Below the pieces are notes generated by a model that saw nothing but the letters and a program-made list of their open reading frames with translations, was not told the DNA's origin and made no database searches. 64,000 nt of DNA from NCBI RefSeq assembly GCF_016920785.2, contig NW_024609846.1:86995816-87059815 (forward strand). Reading direction: 5' to 3'. Made by a program: the position numbers and the translations under genes. Below are positions 43,596 to 54,550 of this stretch, one piece after another. The DNA comes from Ixodes scapularis. Lineage: Eukaryota; Arthropoda; Arachnida; Ixodida; Ixodidae. Every line of letters begins with the position of its first letter. The first letter of the stretch is position 1.

Positions 43596-44174
43596 TTGGG
43601 TCCAATATTGGATATCCCGTACAGCTTTATTTCTTTATTCGTTAGAAACATAACTTTCCCACTTGTTTAAAGAAACTTGGCACACTTCGTGCACAAACGT
43701 GGCGAACATCTCACTCGCCTCCAAATATCATCATTCCAGCAGTCCTAGGTTTACAGCGACGAGCGAAATAAATTTCCCACTCAGAGCAATTATGGTGGCG
43801 GCCGTCATGTTTTTCGGAAAATTGCTCCAACTCCTTTTTCGGCCGCAACTTGAGAAATTACCCCTAATAACGACTCAAACTCAATATATAAGAAGTGGAG
43901 AACAGCTAAATGCCCTTCTGCCCCAGCAGTCATGCAGCGTCATCCTGAACTTATCGGCTCAAAAAGCAAAAGTTTCGTCCATGCGCGCTTCCGCCGCCAC
44001 AGCTTGGCATGCGAAAAGACGCCGCAGGCTGCTGAACGCGCCTCACAGTCGAACGCCAGCTCCTCCGCTAGCGGCGCTGCGCGCGTTTTTCAAAGCGCCC
44101 CCTATAGTTCCCGCACGGAGTGTATAGCCGAACCTATTTATGGTGGAGTAAACTTTCTAAGAATGATTAAAAGG
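43596..44174. other. Non-coding DNA
   Basis: No recognisable gene was found. Overlapping plus-strand frames near 43660-44290 show no domain. Confidence 0.35.
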
Positions 44175-44179
44175 TTAAA

Positions 44180-45395
44180 AGGCGCGAACAAACAGGACGA
44201 AAAAAGAGACACGTACGACACAGACAGGCGCCAACTTCCAACTGATTTATTAAAATACGAATCATCGTCAAACTCGATCCCAACCGCCTAAACACATGCA
44301 ACTGATAAAAATTGCTATCTCTCATTACACACATCCTTCAAGAAACACAATTTTTTTGGTTAACAGATAAAGAGATGGCATGCTTACGCATCTGTCAGCC
44401 GCTTTGTGTATACAGAAAGCCTCGATTAGTTCCCTTTCCATTTTTTCATTCCCTTTCTTGATAAACCTTGTGCGCTCAAACAAAGGTTCGCACCCACATG
44501 GTTTGCAGTGCTCCGCAAGATGCCCACCTGAATTATTGCGTACGGCAAGCTTATGTTCCCGCGCTCTTTCATTAAAGCATCGGCCGGTCTGACCGATGTA
44601 AACTTGGCCGCAACTGAGGAATTTCATACACCACCTTAGTCACGCATTCGGTGTATCTTGTTACATGTTTCTTTGAGCACACTACAGACTTTCGTTTAGT
44701 CATCGCGGGGCATATCTTTGAAAGTTTGCACGGGGCTGAGAAGACGACGTTAACCCTGTGTCTAACAGCCATCTTTTTTGAAATTGTGGGACACTTTGTG
44801 CAAATATGGTATCACCTGCACTGGCATCTTGTCTGTCTTTTCACGACTTTTGTCAACACCCTCTCGTTTAATTTCCTGTAAGAGCCTTTCACACACACTT
44901 GTCACTAAGCTCTTCGGGTAACCGGCCCTCGTCAAGCGTTCAACCTGCTGATCAAAGCTGACCGGCAGTCTATGCTGGCAGCTTTTTGTAATGGCTGCGT
45001 GAAGGCAGGAGGATGCAATCCCCCGTTTTACGAGCTTTGCGTGGGCACTGCTAAAAGAAAGGAGACCTTTCTTAGTTCGTGGATTATAACTCCAGCACAA
45101 ATGATCCTTAGTAAAAAAAGAGCTGTAAATCTAGGAACTGAATACTGCCTTCATTAGGCAATTCCCAAGTGGAGTTCAGTCCTCCGGACAGTGACTTAAA
45201 CAGCTTAACAATTTCTGCCACGTCATTATCCATACAATTCTCTGTACATTCCCCCAAAATAACCAAAAAATCATCCACATAGCGGAAGATCTTGACCACG
45301 TTCATCCCGTCAATATTCCTCGATATGCGCTTGTCCATGGCAGAAAGATAAATGTCACACAAAACCGGTGCCACTGAAGAACCAACCAAGAACCA
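44180..45395 (-). mobile_element. Penelope-like retroelement, truncated, copy 2
   Basis: From 45389 downward the minus strand reads SSVAPVLCDIYLSAMDK, KIFRYVDDFLV (catalytic YVDD), the thumb/linker with VIPYLHKVSHNFKKDGC, then CVTKVVYEIP and KFLSCGQVYIGQTGRCFNER (GIY-YIG nuclease) ending near 44330. The 5' half of the RT is missing, so it is truncated at about 45390. It is better preserved than the copy at 1061-2794, including the EAFCIHK-type end of the nuclease. The 3' boundary near 44180 is approximate. Confidence 0.88.
44325..45389 (-). pseudogene. PLE polyprotein remnant (RT palm, linker, GIY-YIG)
   Basis: The pieces are 45389-45108 (RT palm with YVDDFLV), 45100-44762 (thumb), 44772-44572 (linker with NVVFSAPCKLSKIC and a Cys/His group) and 44627-44325 (nuclease). 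They overlap or switch frame at three points, so no complete protein is encoded. In the nuclease, G-Q-V-Y-I-G-Q-T-G and a downstream E (KMERELIEAF) match the family's active-site pattern. Confidence 0.85.
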
Positions 45396-45847
45396 ACTAA
45401 GAATGATCTATGTATAGCCTAGGTAAGTTGAAAAGCAATGAAAGTGCACAATAAAGACGAATACAAAGACTGAGAGGCAAAGAGGTCTTCGCATTTGTCT
45501 TTAGGGTGCGCTTTCACAACTTTTCAATATGCATAACCAACTCGCCTGCATCACTACGTTAGTCCCAGGTAAGTGTCGCCTTAAGATATGATTATCGTAG
45601 TTCAAGACGAGTTTCGAAGAAATATCCAAACACGTATTTACGAGTAATTATGTCCTAAACTTGGTAATTTTTTTCGTCTAAATTGTTTGAGGTATCGCAT
45701 TTTAATTAACACCACGGACAGTACATATCATTACCATCTGCAGAATACAAAATAATGTATTTCTTGTTTTTTTCACATTGAGCAATAAATTAACTCATGG
45801 GGGAAATTTCTAAAATGATTCAAGTTCAGCACATCATAAAAATATAT
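45396..45847. other. AT-rich non-coding DNA
   Basis: No gene or recognisable repeat was found before the left arm of the large foldback. Confidence 0.4.
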
Positions 45848-46592
45848 GTATATTTTTATTCTTACACATTTGTTTAAAAAAAAACTTGAAAGCTACACTA
45901 CACTACTGCGGTTTGTGCAGGTGGGTTATACGGCCAGGCGGACATTATGTGGGTGGCTAATCATTGCAATAAGTTGGCTAATTAATTAAAATTCGTTAAT
46001 TAACTTTTTAATTAGTGGAAATATACATATGGTTTTAATTAGAAACTTGTAGAGCATCATTGAAAACCACTAAATCAATCACTTTCGGAAGGATATAACG
46101 CCGGGGAAGCATTTTACAGCATTTTGTAAAAACGCTCTATTTGGACGCGTTTCTAGATTGCGGTTCCTTATCGGAGCGCATCACCGCGCCCGCGGTCCTG
46201 TCTGTCTATGCTAGATCGCAAACTCAACGATAAAGTTAACTCAATCGGTCGCTGATTGGCTGCACTTTTGGTCACGTGATGTGACGTTGCGATTGAGTTT
46301 TTCCCTACGGATTCCAATGGAGTTCGAGCTATGCTGGTGAAATAATGAAGTTAGCGGTGACGTCAAAATGTCGTCACGATTCAGTATGGCGATCGAGATA
46401 ACTTTGTAGTTGTCAGGCAGCCAGAGTTGCCAGACAGCTCCCCAGTGGCTGAGACGCGCAACACACGTGCGCCGTATTTCCCTCCATTCTACGAGGGAGG
46501 CGAGGAGGTGGCTTCACGCCGCGACCACCGGGGAGCAGGATTGCGGGCGCGTAGATGCGCTCCGATAAGAAACCGAAATCTGGAAACGTGTC
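45848..46592. repeat. Large foldback element: left arm, centre and start of right arm
   Basis: The left arm (45848-46203) runs from ATTCTTACACATTTG through GGATATAACGCCGGGG to TTATCGGAGCGCATC. After a ~320-bp centre, the right arm begins at 46527 with the complement of its innermost part (GATGCGCTCCGATAAGAAAC). It stops at 46592, and the missing outer parts of the right arm are found at 51155-51251 and 53088-53300. I infer one foldback element of about 1.1 kb later split by two insertions. It has no coding capacity. Confidence 0.75.
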
Positions 46593-46854
46593 TTCTCCTC
46601 CTTCTTGTTGTGAGGTCCAGAGAAGGAAAGGGGAAACCGGGAGAGATGTTGGCCTCCTATACGGGGCGAGTCGCTACTCGGCTTGGGGAAGGGGGAGGAG
46701 CCGTAGGTGGCTAAAAGAGATAGTGTGGAAATTTGGGAACCAGTCCAATAATGTGATGGGGCTTTGGCACGAGTGTGGGTTGGGGCTTTGGCACCAGTGT
46801 GGGTTTCAATTTAACAACCTTGCTGCTTGCGGTGTCTGGTATTTGATCAAAGAC

Positions 46855-48363
46855 GGTCTGCCAAACCAGTCTCACTCAAACAATCCAAGAGGTCTTTGTA
46901 AGCCCTCTGGACAAGCCGACGTGGGGCTCCTGGGATGAGGAGTTCCCGAGTGTTGGAGGAAAGAAGTCCATTGAAAGTGTAGCGTTCAAACAAGGTTTTA
47001 CGCTCTTCTTCGTATTCTGTGCATACTAGTAGCACGTGTTCAATGTCCTCTAGGGCTACACAGTGTAGGCAATCAGGACTATTGACTCGTTGAATCTTGT
47101 GCAGAGTTGACCTTGTGTTTGCGCAGTTTGCCCTCAGCCGATGTAACATTGACGCTTGTTCTCTTGACAGCTTGCGCGGGATTGCTGGAGGGGGCCGTCC
47201 TTCAGCCGTCTCTCGGTGTGGGTGGCGCTTCTGGTAGAAATTTCGTATAAATCGCCATGCTTCGTTGTACCGGCGAAGGGAAATGGTTGGGGTCTAAAAT
47301 CCATGGGCTTCAGTAGCGAGGGCATCCGCCTTCTCATTTCCCGCAATTCCAGTGTGCACAGGACACCACTGCAAAGCAAGTTGCCAACCCTTTCTTTCAG
47401 CCGACCTGGCAGATGCTACATTTGATGCAGTCAATGGAGTGCCAGTCTCGGGGTTCCGGAGAAGATGAAGAGCAGATTTCGAATCTGTGAGGATGACTGC
47501 TCTCCCTGGTGTTCCACTTCGCACTAGGAGCTCCAAAGCCCGCCAAATGGCCACCAGCTCCGCAGTAGTAGAGGTTGTGGCGAAGTTTAGTCCGTCTGCA
47601 ATGCAGACGTTGTGAGTTGGGATGAAGACTGCTGTCGTGGTAGTTCCTGTCGCAGGACTAGTGGAGCCGTCGGTGTATACTTGCAGCCATCCGATATACT
47701 CTGTGTAGAGTAATTCCTGGGTCAAAAGGCGATAAATTGTCCCAGAAACACTCGCCTTGCTATGCATGTAAGGGAGAGTTTCACTTATCGTCAGTGGTAC
47801 TTGTAGATGAGGCTGCGGGGGTGAAGGGATATGTCCGGGTGGTCCTATAAGATCTTCGAACTGTCTAGCCAAATAGCCAAAGCAGGAGTTGGGGCGGTCA
47901 ACGACGTGTGAGAGTAGTGAACTCCCAGAGGACACACCATGAATTCTTGCAAGGTGACGGCAGGCGCGCTCGTCAACCCGGAGAAAAACAGGCCATTCTT
48001 CGGCAGCAACGAGTGTGGCAACGTTTCCCGCGTATCGCGGCAGTCCGACGCACATTCTTAGTGCCACACGGTGAAATGTTTCAACATCACGTTGTTGTGC
48101 TAATCCGATTTTGAGAAGTGGCCACGTTTATTGTAGGCGGGAAAGGATTAAACCTTTATATAACTGAAGGAGGGCGTGCAGTGGTGTTCCCCAGGCATGG
48201 CCGCGGAGGCACCGCGGAACTCTGAGAAGGTTGCGGCACATGGAGAGAACTTTGCGGACTTCCGGTCTCCAGGTTACCCGATCATCCAACAACAATCCAA
48301 GATATCTATATGTCCTCACTCTCTTGACTGGCATCCCAGCCATCTTGAGTTGCAGCGCTCGTT

Positions 48364-48399
<36 letters not shown>

Positions 48400-50451
48400 C
48401 GTCCTCTCGGACGGTAAAGCAGCGCTGCTGTTTTCTCAAGGGAAAGTGTCAGTCCGAGTTTTTCGATGGCAATGCAGATTGTATCGAGTGCCCCTTAGAG
48501 TTGACAACGAATCTTCCTTGCCCTTCGAGTTGGGCCAGCGCACCAAAGAGCCACGTCATCCGCATAGATGAATATCTGTACAAGGAACGGTCCCTGCTGG
48601 CGAAGTGAGCTTGGAAGCGTTGCCATGGCCACATTGAACAGTAAAGGAACACTTCCCTGAAGAAAGCCCTGAGTCACAGTGCGTGGACTGCTAATCGCCC
48701 CCGGGACCCTGACCCAAATCGTTCTACCAGAGAGAAATGCGTTAATATATTAAAGCATTTTCCCTCTTTCTCCGAGATGTCTGAGGCGCTGGAGGATAAC
48801 ATTATGCGGAAGTGCATCAAATGCACGCTTTATGTCTAAGAACACACAGTGAAGCATGTTGCGGCGTGCTTTTGCCTCTTCGAGTGCAGAAGCCAAGTCT
48901 CCCATTGCGTCTGCTGTACACCTCTTCGCACGAAATCCTGAGAGCTGGTGTGGCATCGCATGTTATTGCTCCAGGTGCCATGTCAGGCGTCTCAAGACCA
49001 GGCGCTCAAGTAGCTTTCTCAAGCAGCTTGTCAGGGACACAGGTCTATAGGATGAGGAGGAGTGGCTCGGCTTACCGCATTTCAAAACCGGAATTACGAT
49101 TGATTCTAGCCAGGTCATAGGCAGAATGCCTGTTCTCCATATTGAGTTGAGTGTCTCTAAAAGTTGTGGATGATAAGCTTGGTCTATGTTTTTCAATGCT
49201 TGATAAGTGATTCCATCTGGCCCGGGTGCACTTCGGCGTTTGCAGTGTCGGAGCACATACTGCAGTTCAAATATGGTGAAGTCGTCATCCGCCATGGATG
49301 CTTCAGAAATAGAAGTGCCTATCAGCTCTTGGGGTAAAGCCACGGCTGGTGGAGGAAGGGGGCACGCAAATTCATCAGCTGGCAGTTCTGGCGTTTCAGT
49401 CATGGTTTTGTCGTTCCTGATGGCGAGTGCTGCAATTGGGTGACGAGGGACCTTCGCAGCTGCCAAGGCGCCAACTAACCGCCAAGCTTGCGCGGCTCCC
49501 CTCGGATTCCCGAAGGAAATACATTTTTGAGCCCACTGATAGCGCTGCAATTTTTTCGTGTGCCTCCTGAACGCCGCATCTATTTTTTGTAACGTGCCCA
49601 GTCGTATTCTGTATCTGTGTGCATAGCCCGTCGTTGGGCTTGTCTCCGTGCCGCTCGGAGGTTGAGAAACTCTAGGCCCGGGACAGGTCGTGTGATGGGA
49701 ACCTTCACTAGTCGGGTCGCTCGTCGAATGCAGTTTTCAATGATGGCAGGTAGGTCTGTAGCGTCAGCCGCAGTTACCGATGCTGCCATATATTCACGGT
49801 AAAGGTCCCAGTTGACTACTTTGCATGTTCTGGTGGCGACTGCACTTGCGTTCGGCGAGGCTATAATGATGGGAACATGGTCGCTACCCCATGTGTCTGG
49901 TTGTATTGCCCACGACACTTTGATCGCAGGCGATGCAAATGTGAGATCAAGGACGCTTTACAAATAAATGTGGGTGCTCCGCTGTTTAGAGTTGTGAGGT
50001 TCAGGGCCGCAATGGTGTCTTCCAGGCGTCTTCCCCTTCTGTTGGTTCGGCTATCACCCAGTTGATGCTGTGTGCGTTGAAATCTCCAGCTAATAAAAGT
50101 TCACTTTTGAATTTGGTGCAACACATCAGGGTCCCATGTGCCCCCAGGGGCTACGTAAATGGAAACTATTGTGGTGTCTTGCGTGCCGAGCCTTACTGTG
50201 ACTCCCGCATACTCTGCCGTTAATGAGCAGAGATCTGAAAGGTCCAGGGCGCTTTAATGGAGGCTTGATCTCACCAAAAGTGAAACTCGAGACTTAGTCT
50301 TTGAGTCAATTGTGGTAGAATTGTAGAAAACATATGCAGAGAGTCGTACCTCACCGTGTAGGATGTTGGTTTCTTGAAGTGCAACTACATCTATGGTTCT
50401 CTGCTGTAGAATTTGCCGAAGTTCCGAAATGCGTGTACGAAGGCCGTTCAC
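46855..50451 (-). pseudogene. I-type LINE ORF2 (copy 2), broken
   Basis: Visible domains: the endonuclease start near RTIDVVALQETNILHGEVRL (about 50390). An RT N-terminal part with RRSAPGPDGITYQALKNI and SYRPVSLTSCLRKL. A palm with FIYADDVALWC near 48566. RNase H with VYTDGSTSPATG, STTAELVAIWRAL, ILTDSKSALHLL and PVHTGIAGNEKADALA, which retains the D-E-D-D catalytic set. A C-terminal C..C....H....C motif (CLHCVALEDIEHVLLVC). Frames change several times, including at the poly-G run 48366-48400. The RNase H piece (48067-47294) is an unbroken 257-codon stretch. Confidence 0.87.
48366..48400. repeat. Poly-G tract of about 34 bp
   Basis: This mononucleotide run is embedded in the RT-coding strand of the LINE. 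Its length is likely to vary or be misread. It contributes a frame break. Confidence 0.95.
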
Positions 50452-50525
50452 GTTCCATTAGAGAATCGATGGGAATTTGGGGTTCCGGTTTCGTTGACAC
50501 GGCCTGTTCGCTTTCCCTCCCTTTA

Positions 50526-51154
50526 CTATGACTCCATAAGAGGAAGAATCATGTTAAGGAATGAGAGGAGAAGTCGTGCCCACTGCGCATCCACAGTAGA
50601 TAGAAAAGCGTAAGCCATGCGGGTTGCCTTCTGAAGAAGTGGAATCCAGTTTTCCCATGCAGATTTAGCTGTATGTTCAGCACTCGAGCTGGGAGGAGGC
50701 TGCGGCTTCAGTGCAGGCGTCACATTCAATGCTGGTCCGACAGTGTTGGCTTTCGATTCCACAGTGCAGGTGTGGTGGTTGTTCAATTGAGATGCTCCCT
50801 TCGTCGTTTTGCCTTTTCGCTGAAGTGCTGCAGCACTGACACAGCACTGACATTAGGCTACTTGATGGGATCATTCCTTCTTTTCGGTGGGCTTGGAAGG
50901 GGCTGGCCATGTTGATTTGCGTTGGCTGTCTTATACTGTTGGACAGCTGTCCTTGCAGCACGAAAATCAACGGCATGTTGACGTGCGTAGTTGCGAGTCT
51001 CGCTTTCTTTCTTCCATTTGGGGGAGGATGAAGAAGTGGCAGCGTAAGGTTGTCCACAGTTGACACACTTTTCTTGCACCGAACACTCGGTGTTGCTCTC
51101 ACGTAAATCTCCGCAGCGGCTACAAATAGGAGGTCACATGCAAGTCGCTTCTCG
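50526..51154 (-). pseudogene. I-type LINE ORF1 tail (copy 2)
   Basis: The minus strand encodes Cys-rich text (CSRCGDLRESNTEC, then QEKCVNCGQPYAATSSSSP), equivalent to the last knuckles of ORF1, followed by a low-complexity tail. The frame is interrupted. The element's 5' boundary at 51154 cuts through the knuckle region. Confidence 0.7.
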
Positions 51155-51251
51155 GCGTCCAAATAGGGCCTTTTTACAGAACGCCGTAAAATGCTGCCCC
51201 GGCGTTATATCCTTCCAAAAATAGTTGATTTAGGGGTTTTCGATGATGCTC
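51155..51251. repeat. Large foldback element: middle piece of right arm
   Basis: Complement of about 46045-46145. Shared words include GGCGTTATATCCTTCC, TAAAATGCTG and GATTTAGGGGTTTTC. It lies between the LINE (ending 51154) and the AT-rich TIR element (starting 51252). Confidence 0.8.
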
Positions 51252-53087
51252 CCCTTACAAAAACGGGTCTCAACATTCTTTTTAATTTTTTTAGACTCCT
51301 TATTGACTTTCCGCGATCCTACTGAATTCCTTTTTAAACGCACTTTGTTTTGACTATTGTCAAAAAACTTTCAAAAGAAAAAAATATTAAATTTTTTGTA
51401 GACTTCTTTATAAAAAAAATTAAAAAGAACTTGTTAAGACGTTTTTCTATAGGATATTTTTTTAAAAAATTCAAAAGGAAGAACAGTAGATTTTGTTTTG
51501 TAGACTTATTTATAAAAAAATTAAAAAGAACTTGTAAAGACGTTTTTCTGTAGATTATTTTCTAAAAAAATTCAAAAGGAAAAACAACAGATTTTGTTTT
51601 GTAGACTTACTTATAAAAAAATAAAAAGAAGTTGTAACAACGTTTTTTGTAGGTTATTTTTTAAAAAATAAAAAGAAAACCTATTGACATTATTTCTTTA
51701 TAATATTTTATAAAAAGAGACATTTTTTAATTCATTTTATTTGCTGCGGTCGTGTGCGGGGTCCGATATGACGGATGTTTCTTTTTTACTTTTTATTGAA
51801 AATGTGTTGACTTCTTGTTCACTTTGATTACTTTATTTCGACTGACTTCCTGTTGACATGGTCAACAAAAAGTTTGTTGATTTTGTGTTGAAACTTTTTT
51901 TATGATTTTGTGTTGAAACTTTTTTTATGATTTTCTATTGACTTTCTATTAACTCTACGTTGGATCTTTTTTCTGTTGACTTCCTGTTGAAAGTGTTATC
52001 AGAAATACTGCAGACGTTCTATTTACTTCGTGTTTAAATTATTCAGTTGACTTTCTGTAGCCAGTGTCAAAAGAAAAGCTACAGACTTTCTGTTGACTTT
52101 TTATTGAACATAATACATCTTGACTAAATGTCAAAAGTCACTAAGTTTCTCAATAGTCTCTGACAAGTTGAGAACCATAGGGAGGAGCTTCCGTTCTCCT
52201 GCCTCCAGCGCGAGCCTTCTATCCTTGACAACTCTTCGACGTCTCGCGCCCTTCGAGCTCGACTGCGCAGTCAAAGCACGACGGAAGGCATGGGGCGCGT
52301 GCTGGAGGCCAGGCGTTCGAAAAACACGCCCAGCCGTTCTCACTTTGTAAATGACAATCGTTGCATTATTGACCCTATTCAACTAGTAAAGAAGAGCAAA
52401 ATGACTATTTTAAAGTGGAGCAACCGCCTTGACTGGCTTCGTCCCGAGTGGTGCTATGCAGAGAAGCGATAAACATTTGCTCTATGAGTCGTTTTCGTGG
52501 ATGTTGTTTTAGCGACTACACGAAATTATTATTAGTTGTACCGATGCTTTTTAGTAAGAGATAGAGTCCACGAACTTCGAAACAGTGTCTTTCCTTTGAC
52601 AGACTTTCGAGAAGGAGACCGGAGACTTGGCAACTTAGTAAGTGCTGAGGTGGTCATCGGCCAAATGATTACCTTCAATATGTAGGCTATATACGGCTCT
52701 GGTGCTGTCAACAGGACTGTGTTTCTGGTGTTGAGTGCTTGATGGTGTGTTTGTTTACATTGCTTATTTGTGGGATGTGTATGTATCAAAAAGACACTAT
52801 TTCCTAACGAAATTAAAAAAATATATTAAGAATTTAGTGTTTTTTTAAACGTTAATCTGCGGTTTTGTCAAAAGGAATTCAACAAAATTTATGTAAGAAG
52901 GAATTCAAAAGAATGTATGTAAGAAGGAATTCTAAAAAATTTAAGTGGCCAATTTTGACTAGGAGTTAAATAAGTTGTCAAAACAAAGTCTAAAAAACAT
53001 CAAAAAGTTTTAAAGAGAAATTCAATAGGACTCCAGAATATTTTCAACAAAAATTCAAAAGAATTTAACTACAGATTTTTGTAAGGG
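51252..53087. mobile_element. AT-rich TIR element, 1836 bp, non-autonomous
   Basis: The ends are CCCTTACAAAAA and its complement TTTTTGTAAGGG, and TC flanks both (51250-51251 and 53088-53089). The element interrupts the foldback right arm exactly where the left arm is continuous. Its interior is mostly low-complexity. There are about three ~125-bp tandem units (AAAAAGAACTTGTAA, TTTTGTAGACTTA) at 51390-51680, TTGACTTCCTGTTGA-type units at 51785-52110, a GC-richer central block at 52145-52360, and GTAAGAAGGAATTC units near 52890-52940. No transposase is encoded. The superfamily is not identified. Confidence 0.65.
52145..52360. repeat. GC-rich block shared with 54745-54965
   Basis: This block and 54745-54965 share CGACGGAAGGCATGG / CACGGCGGAAGGCATGG, GTGCTGGAGGCCAGGCGTTC / TTGCTGGAGGCAAAGAGTTC, ACGCCCAGCCGTTCTCA / ACGCCCTGCCGTTCACA and ACAACTCTTCGACGTCT / ACAGCTCTTCGGCGTCT. 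They are diverged copies of one sequence in the same orientation, carried here inside the AT-rich TIR element. Confidence 0.75.
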
Positions 53088-53293
53088 TCAGCAAGTTTCT
53101 AATTGAAACTATATGTTTATTTTCAGTAATTAAAAAGTTATCTGACGAATTTTAATCAATTAGCCGACTTATCGCAAAGATTAGCCACCCATATAATGTC
53201 CGCTGGCCGTATACCCCACCTGCAGAAACCGCATTAGTGTAGCTTTCACGTTTTTTTTTTTTTTTAACAAATGTGTAAGAATAAAAAAAAACA

Positions 53294-53300
<7 letters not shown>
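53088..53300. repeat. Large foldback element: outer piece of right arm
   Basis: Complement of 45860-46040. Shared words include AAACCGCATTAGTGTAGCTTTC against GAAAGCTACACTACACTACTGCGGTTT, ATTAGCCACCCA and CAAATGTGTAAGAATAAAAA at the tip. It ends in the adjoining (TA)n tract. Confidence 0.8.
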
Positions 53301-53339
<39 letters not shown>

Positions 53340-53362
53340 TTATTTATTTATTTATTTAACGT
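53298..53362. repeat. (TA)n and (TTTA)n microsatellites
   Basis: About 19 TA dinucleotides are followed by TTTATTTATTTATTTATTTA. They mark the outer tip of the large foldback. The opposite tip at 45841 also has a short ATATATGTATAT. Confidence 0.92.
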
Positions 53363-53986
53363 TTCTGGGGCGTGATTCTTTTAGCCTGTACACATTTTGG
53401 TAGGAGAAACTTGTTTCGCAGTTCTGGGCCTCTGTACATGCAAGAATACAACACTTCCGGTGGGTTCTTGATAGTTATATTTTCTCCCCAGCTTTGTATT
53501 TTTGCATTTATTTTTATGGTTATTTATTTATTAATATTTTTGTAAATAGCACAGTTATTTCGGTCAAAGAGACATAGCTTTGAACTTCCGAACCACCGAG
53601 CATGTGACGAGTAGTGCCTTCTGACAACGAGTTTCTAACAATGACCATCTACGCGATCTTTTATGCAGTGAAGAGCGACAGTAGCTATACATATCTCTAA
53701 GTAATTTCAGATTAAAACAAGCTTGACCATGCCGTCTTTCCCCCTATTGTTTTCTTTAACTGACCGCAATATCTGGGGGGGGGGGGGGGTGAGAGAGACT
53801 GGAGCACCCCCCCCCCCCCCTTTTTCCTTTCCGGACGCCACTGGTATGGTAGAACGCTCCTCGACCTCAAGTTGTGTCAGTTTCTGTGCTTTTTGCTCGG
53901 AATTTCTTCTGTCCCGAAAAATAAACCTCCAAAGCAATTACAAACTAAAAAATTGTGAAGGTGCAGGCGAGCTGGTGAATGTTGAT
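53363..53986. other. Non-coding DNA with G/C homopolymers
   Basis: No gene was found. Poly-G at 53777-53789 and poly-C at 53807-53820 face each other around GAGAGAGACTGGAG, so they could pair as a hairpin. Confidence 0.45.
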
Positions 53987-54314
53987 CATGATGCAAAATC
54001 CCGAGACTGGGAATGAAATTCGCAAGAAATAGTGCAAGAAGGAAGAAAAAAGGTGACAGGACAACGTCTCAAACTCAGCTGAGTTGAGTTTGAGACGTTG
54101 TCCTGAGCTGAGTTTTCAGCTGAGTTGAATTTGAGACGTTGTCCTGAGCTGAGTTTGAGACGTTGTCCTGTCCCCTTTTTTTGCCTTCTTACACTTTTTC
54201 TTTCAAATTTCATCCCCAGAGCTGAGATTTAAACGTTGTACTGTCCCCTTTTTTTTTTTTTTTTACATTTTTTTTTTACAAATTTTATTCCCAGTCTCAT
54301 GATTTTGCATCATG
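53987..54314. mobile_element. 328-bp compound foldback element
   Basis: The outer arms pair CATGATGCAAAATCCCGAGA with TCTCATGATTTTGCATCATG. The inner arms pair GACAGGACAACGTCTCAAAC with GTTTGAGACGTTGTCCTGTC. The inner right arm occurs several times (CTGAGTTTGAGACGTTGTCC near 54075, 54125 and 54150), and a diverged one with long poly-T lies near 54225-54290. It is a foldback whose right half has been tandemly duplicated. Confidence 0.75.
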
Positions 54315-54439
54315 TACAAACTAAACATGCTATATGCCAGCGTCACTCGGGCGGCGTTCGATCGGATTACTAGCGTCCAAGGAGGTAGGGAGGCAGTTTG
54401 CCAGATCGCTTCAAGGTTTTTCTGAGCCTCAACCACCTG

Positions 54440-54550
54440 CCTGTCCCTGGCCGTTCCGAACTGAATGAGTATCGTTAAACAGTGCGTTCGTGTGATCACT
54501 ACTTCGTGATGCATGTTGATGACCACCCCGGGCTGGCGGTCACAATTACT
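54440..54550 (+). mobile_element. Diverged SINE body fragment
   Basis: Aligns with the body of the SINE at 24698-24985: ATGAGTATCGT / ATGAGCATCGT, GTTCGTGTGATCACTACTTC / GTCGTGTACCACTACTCC, GCATGTTGATGACC / GCACGTTAAAGACC, GGCGGTCACAATTACTG / AGCGGTTTTACTG. There is no tRNA head. It is considerably diverged. Confidence 0.6.

Larger units (their letters stand above)
46593..51154 (-). mobile_element. I-superfamily LINE with RNase H, 5'-truncated, copy 2
   Basis: The minus strand reads ORF1 tail with Cys knuckles (51154-50526), APE endonuclease (50451-49580), RT (49550-48495), RNase H (about 47700-47294) and a C-terminal zinc motif (47100-46990), then a 3' UTR to 46593. It sits between two parts of the foldback right arm, with GTGTC (46588-46592) and GCGTC (51155-51159) as a likely 5-bp target duplication carrying one difference. 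The 5' end is inside ORF1. It is the same superfamily as 7775-13258 but not the same copy. A run of about 34 Gs lies inside its RT. Confidence 0.85.

Noticed and set aside
46427..46938. Plus-strand ORFs around 46.5 kb
   Set aside because: They straddle the foldback centre and the LINE 3' UTR. No domain is present.
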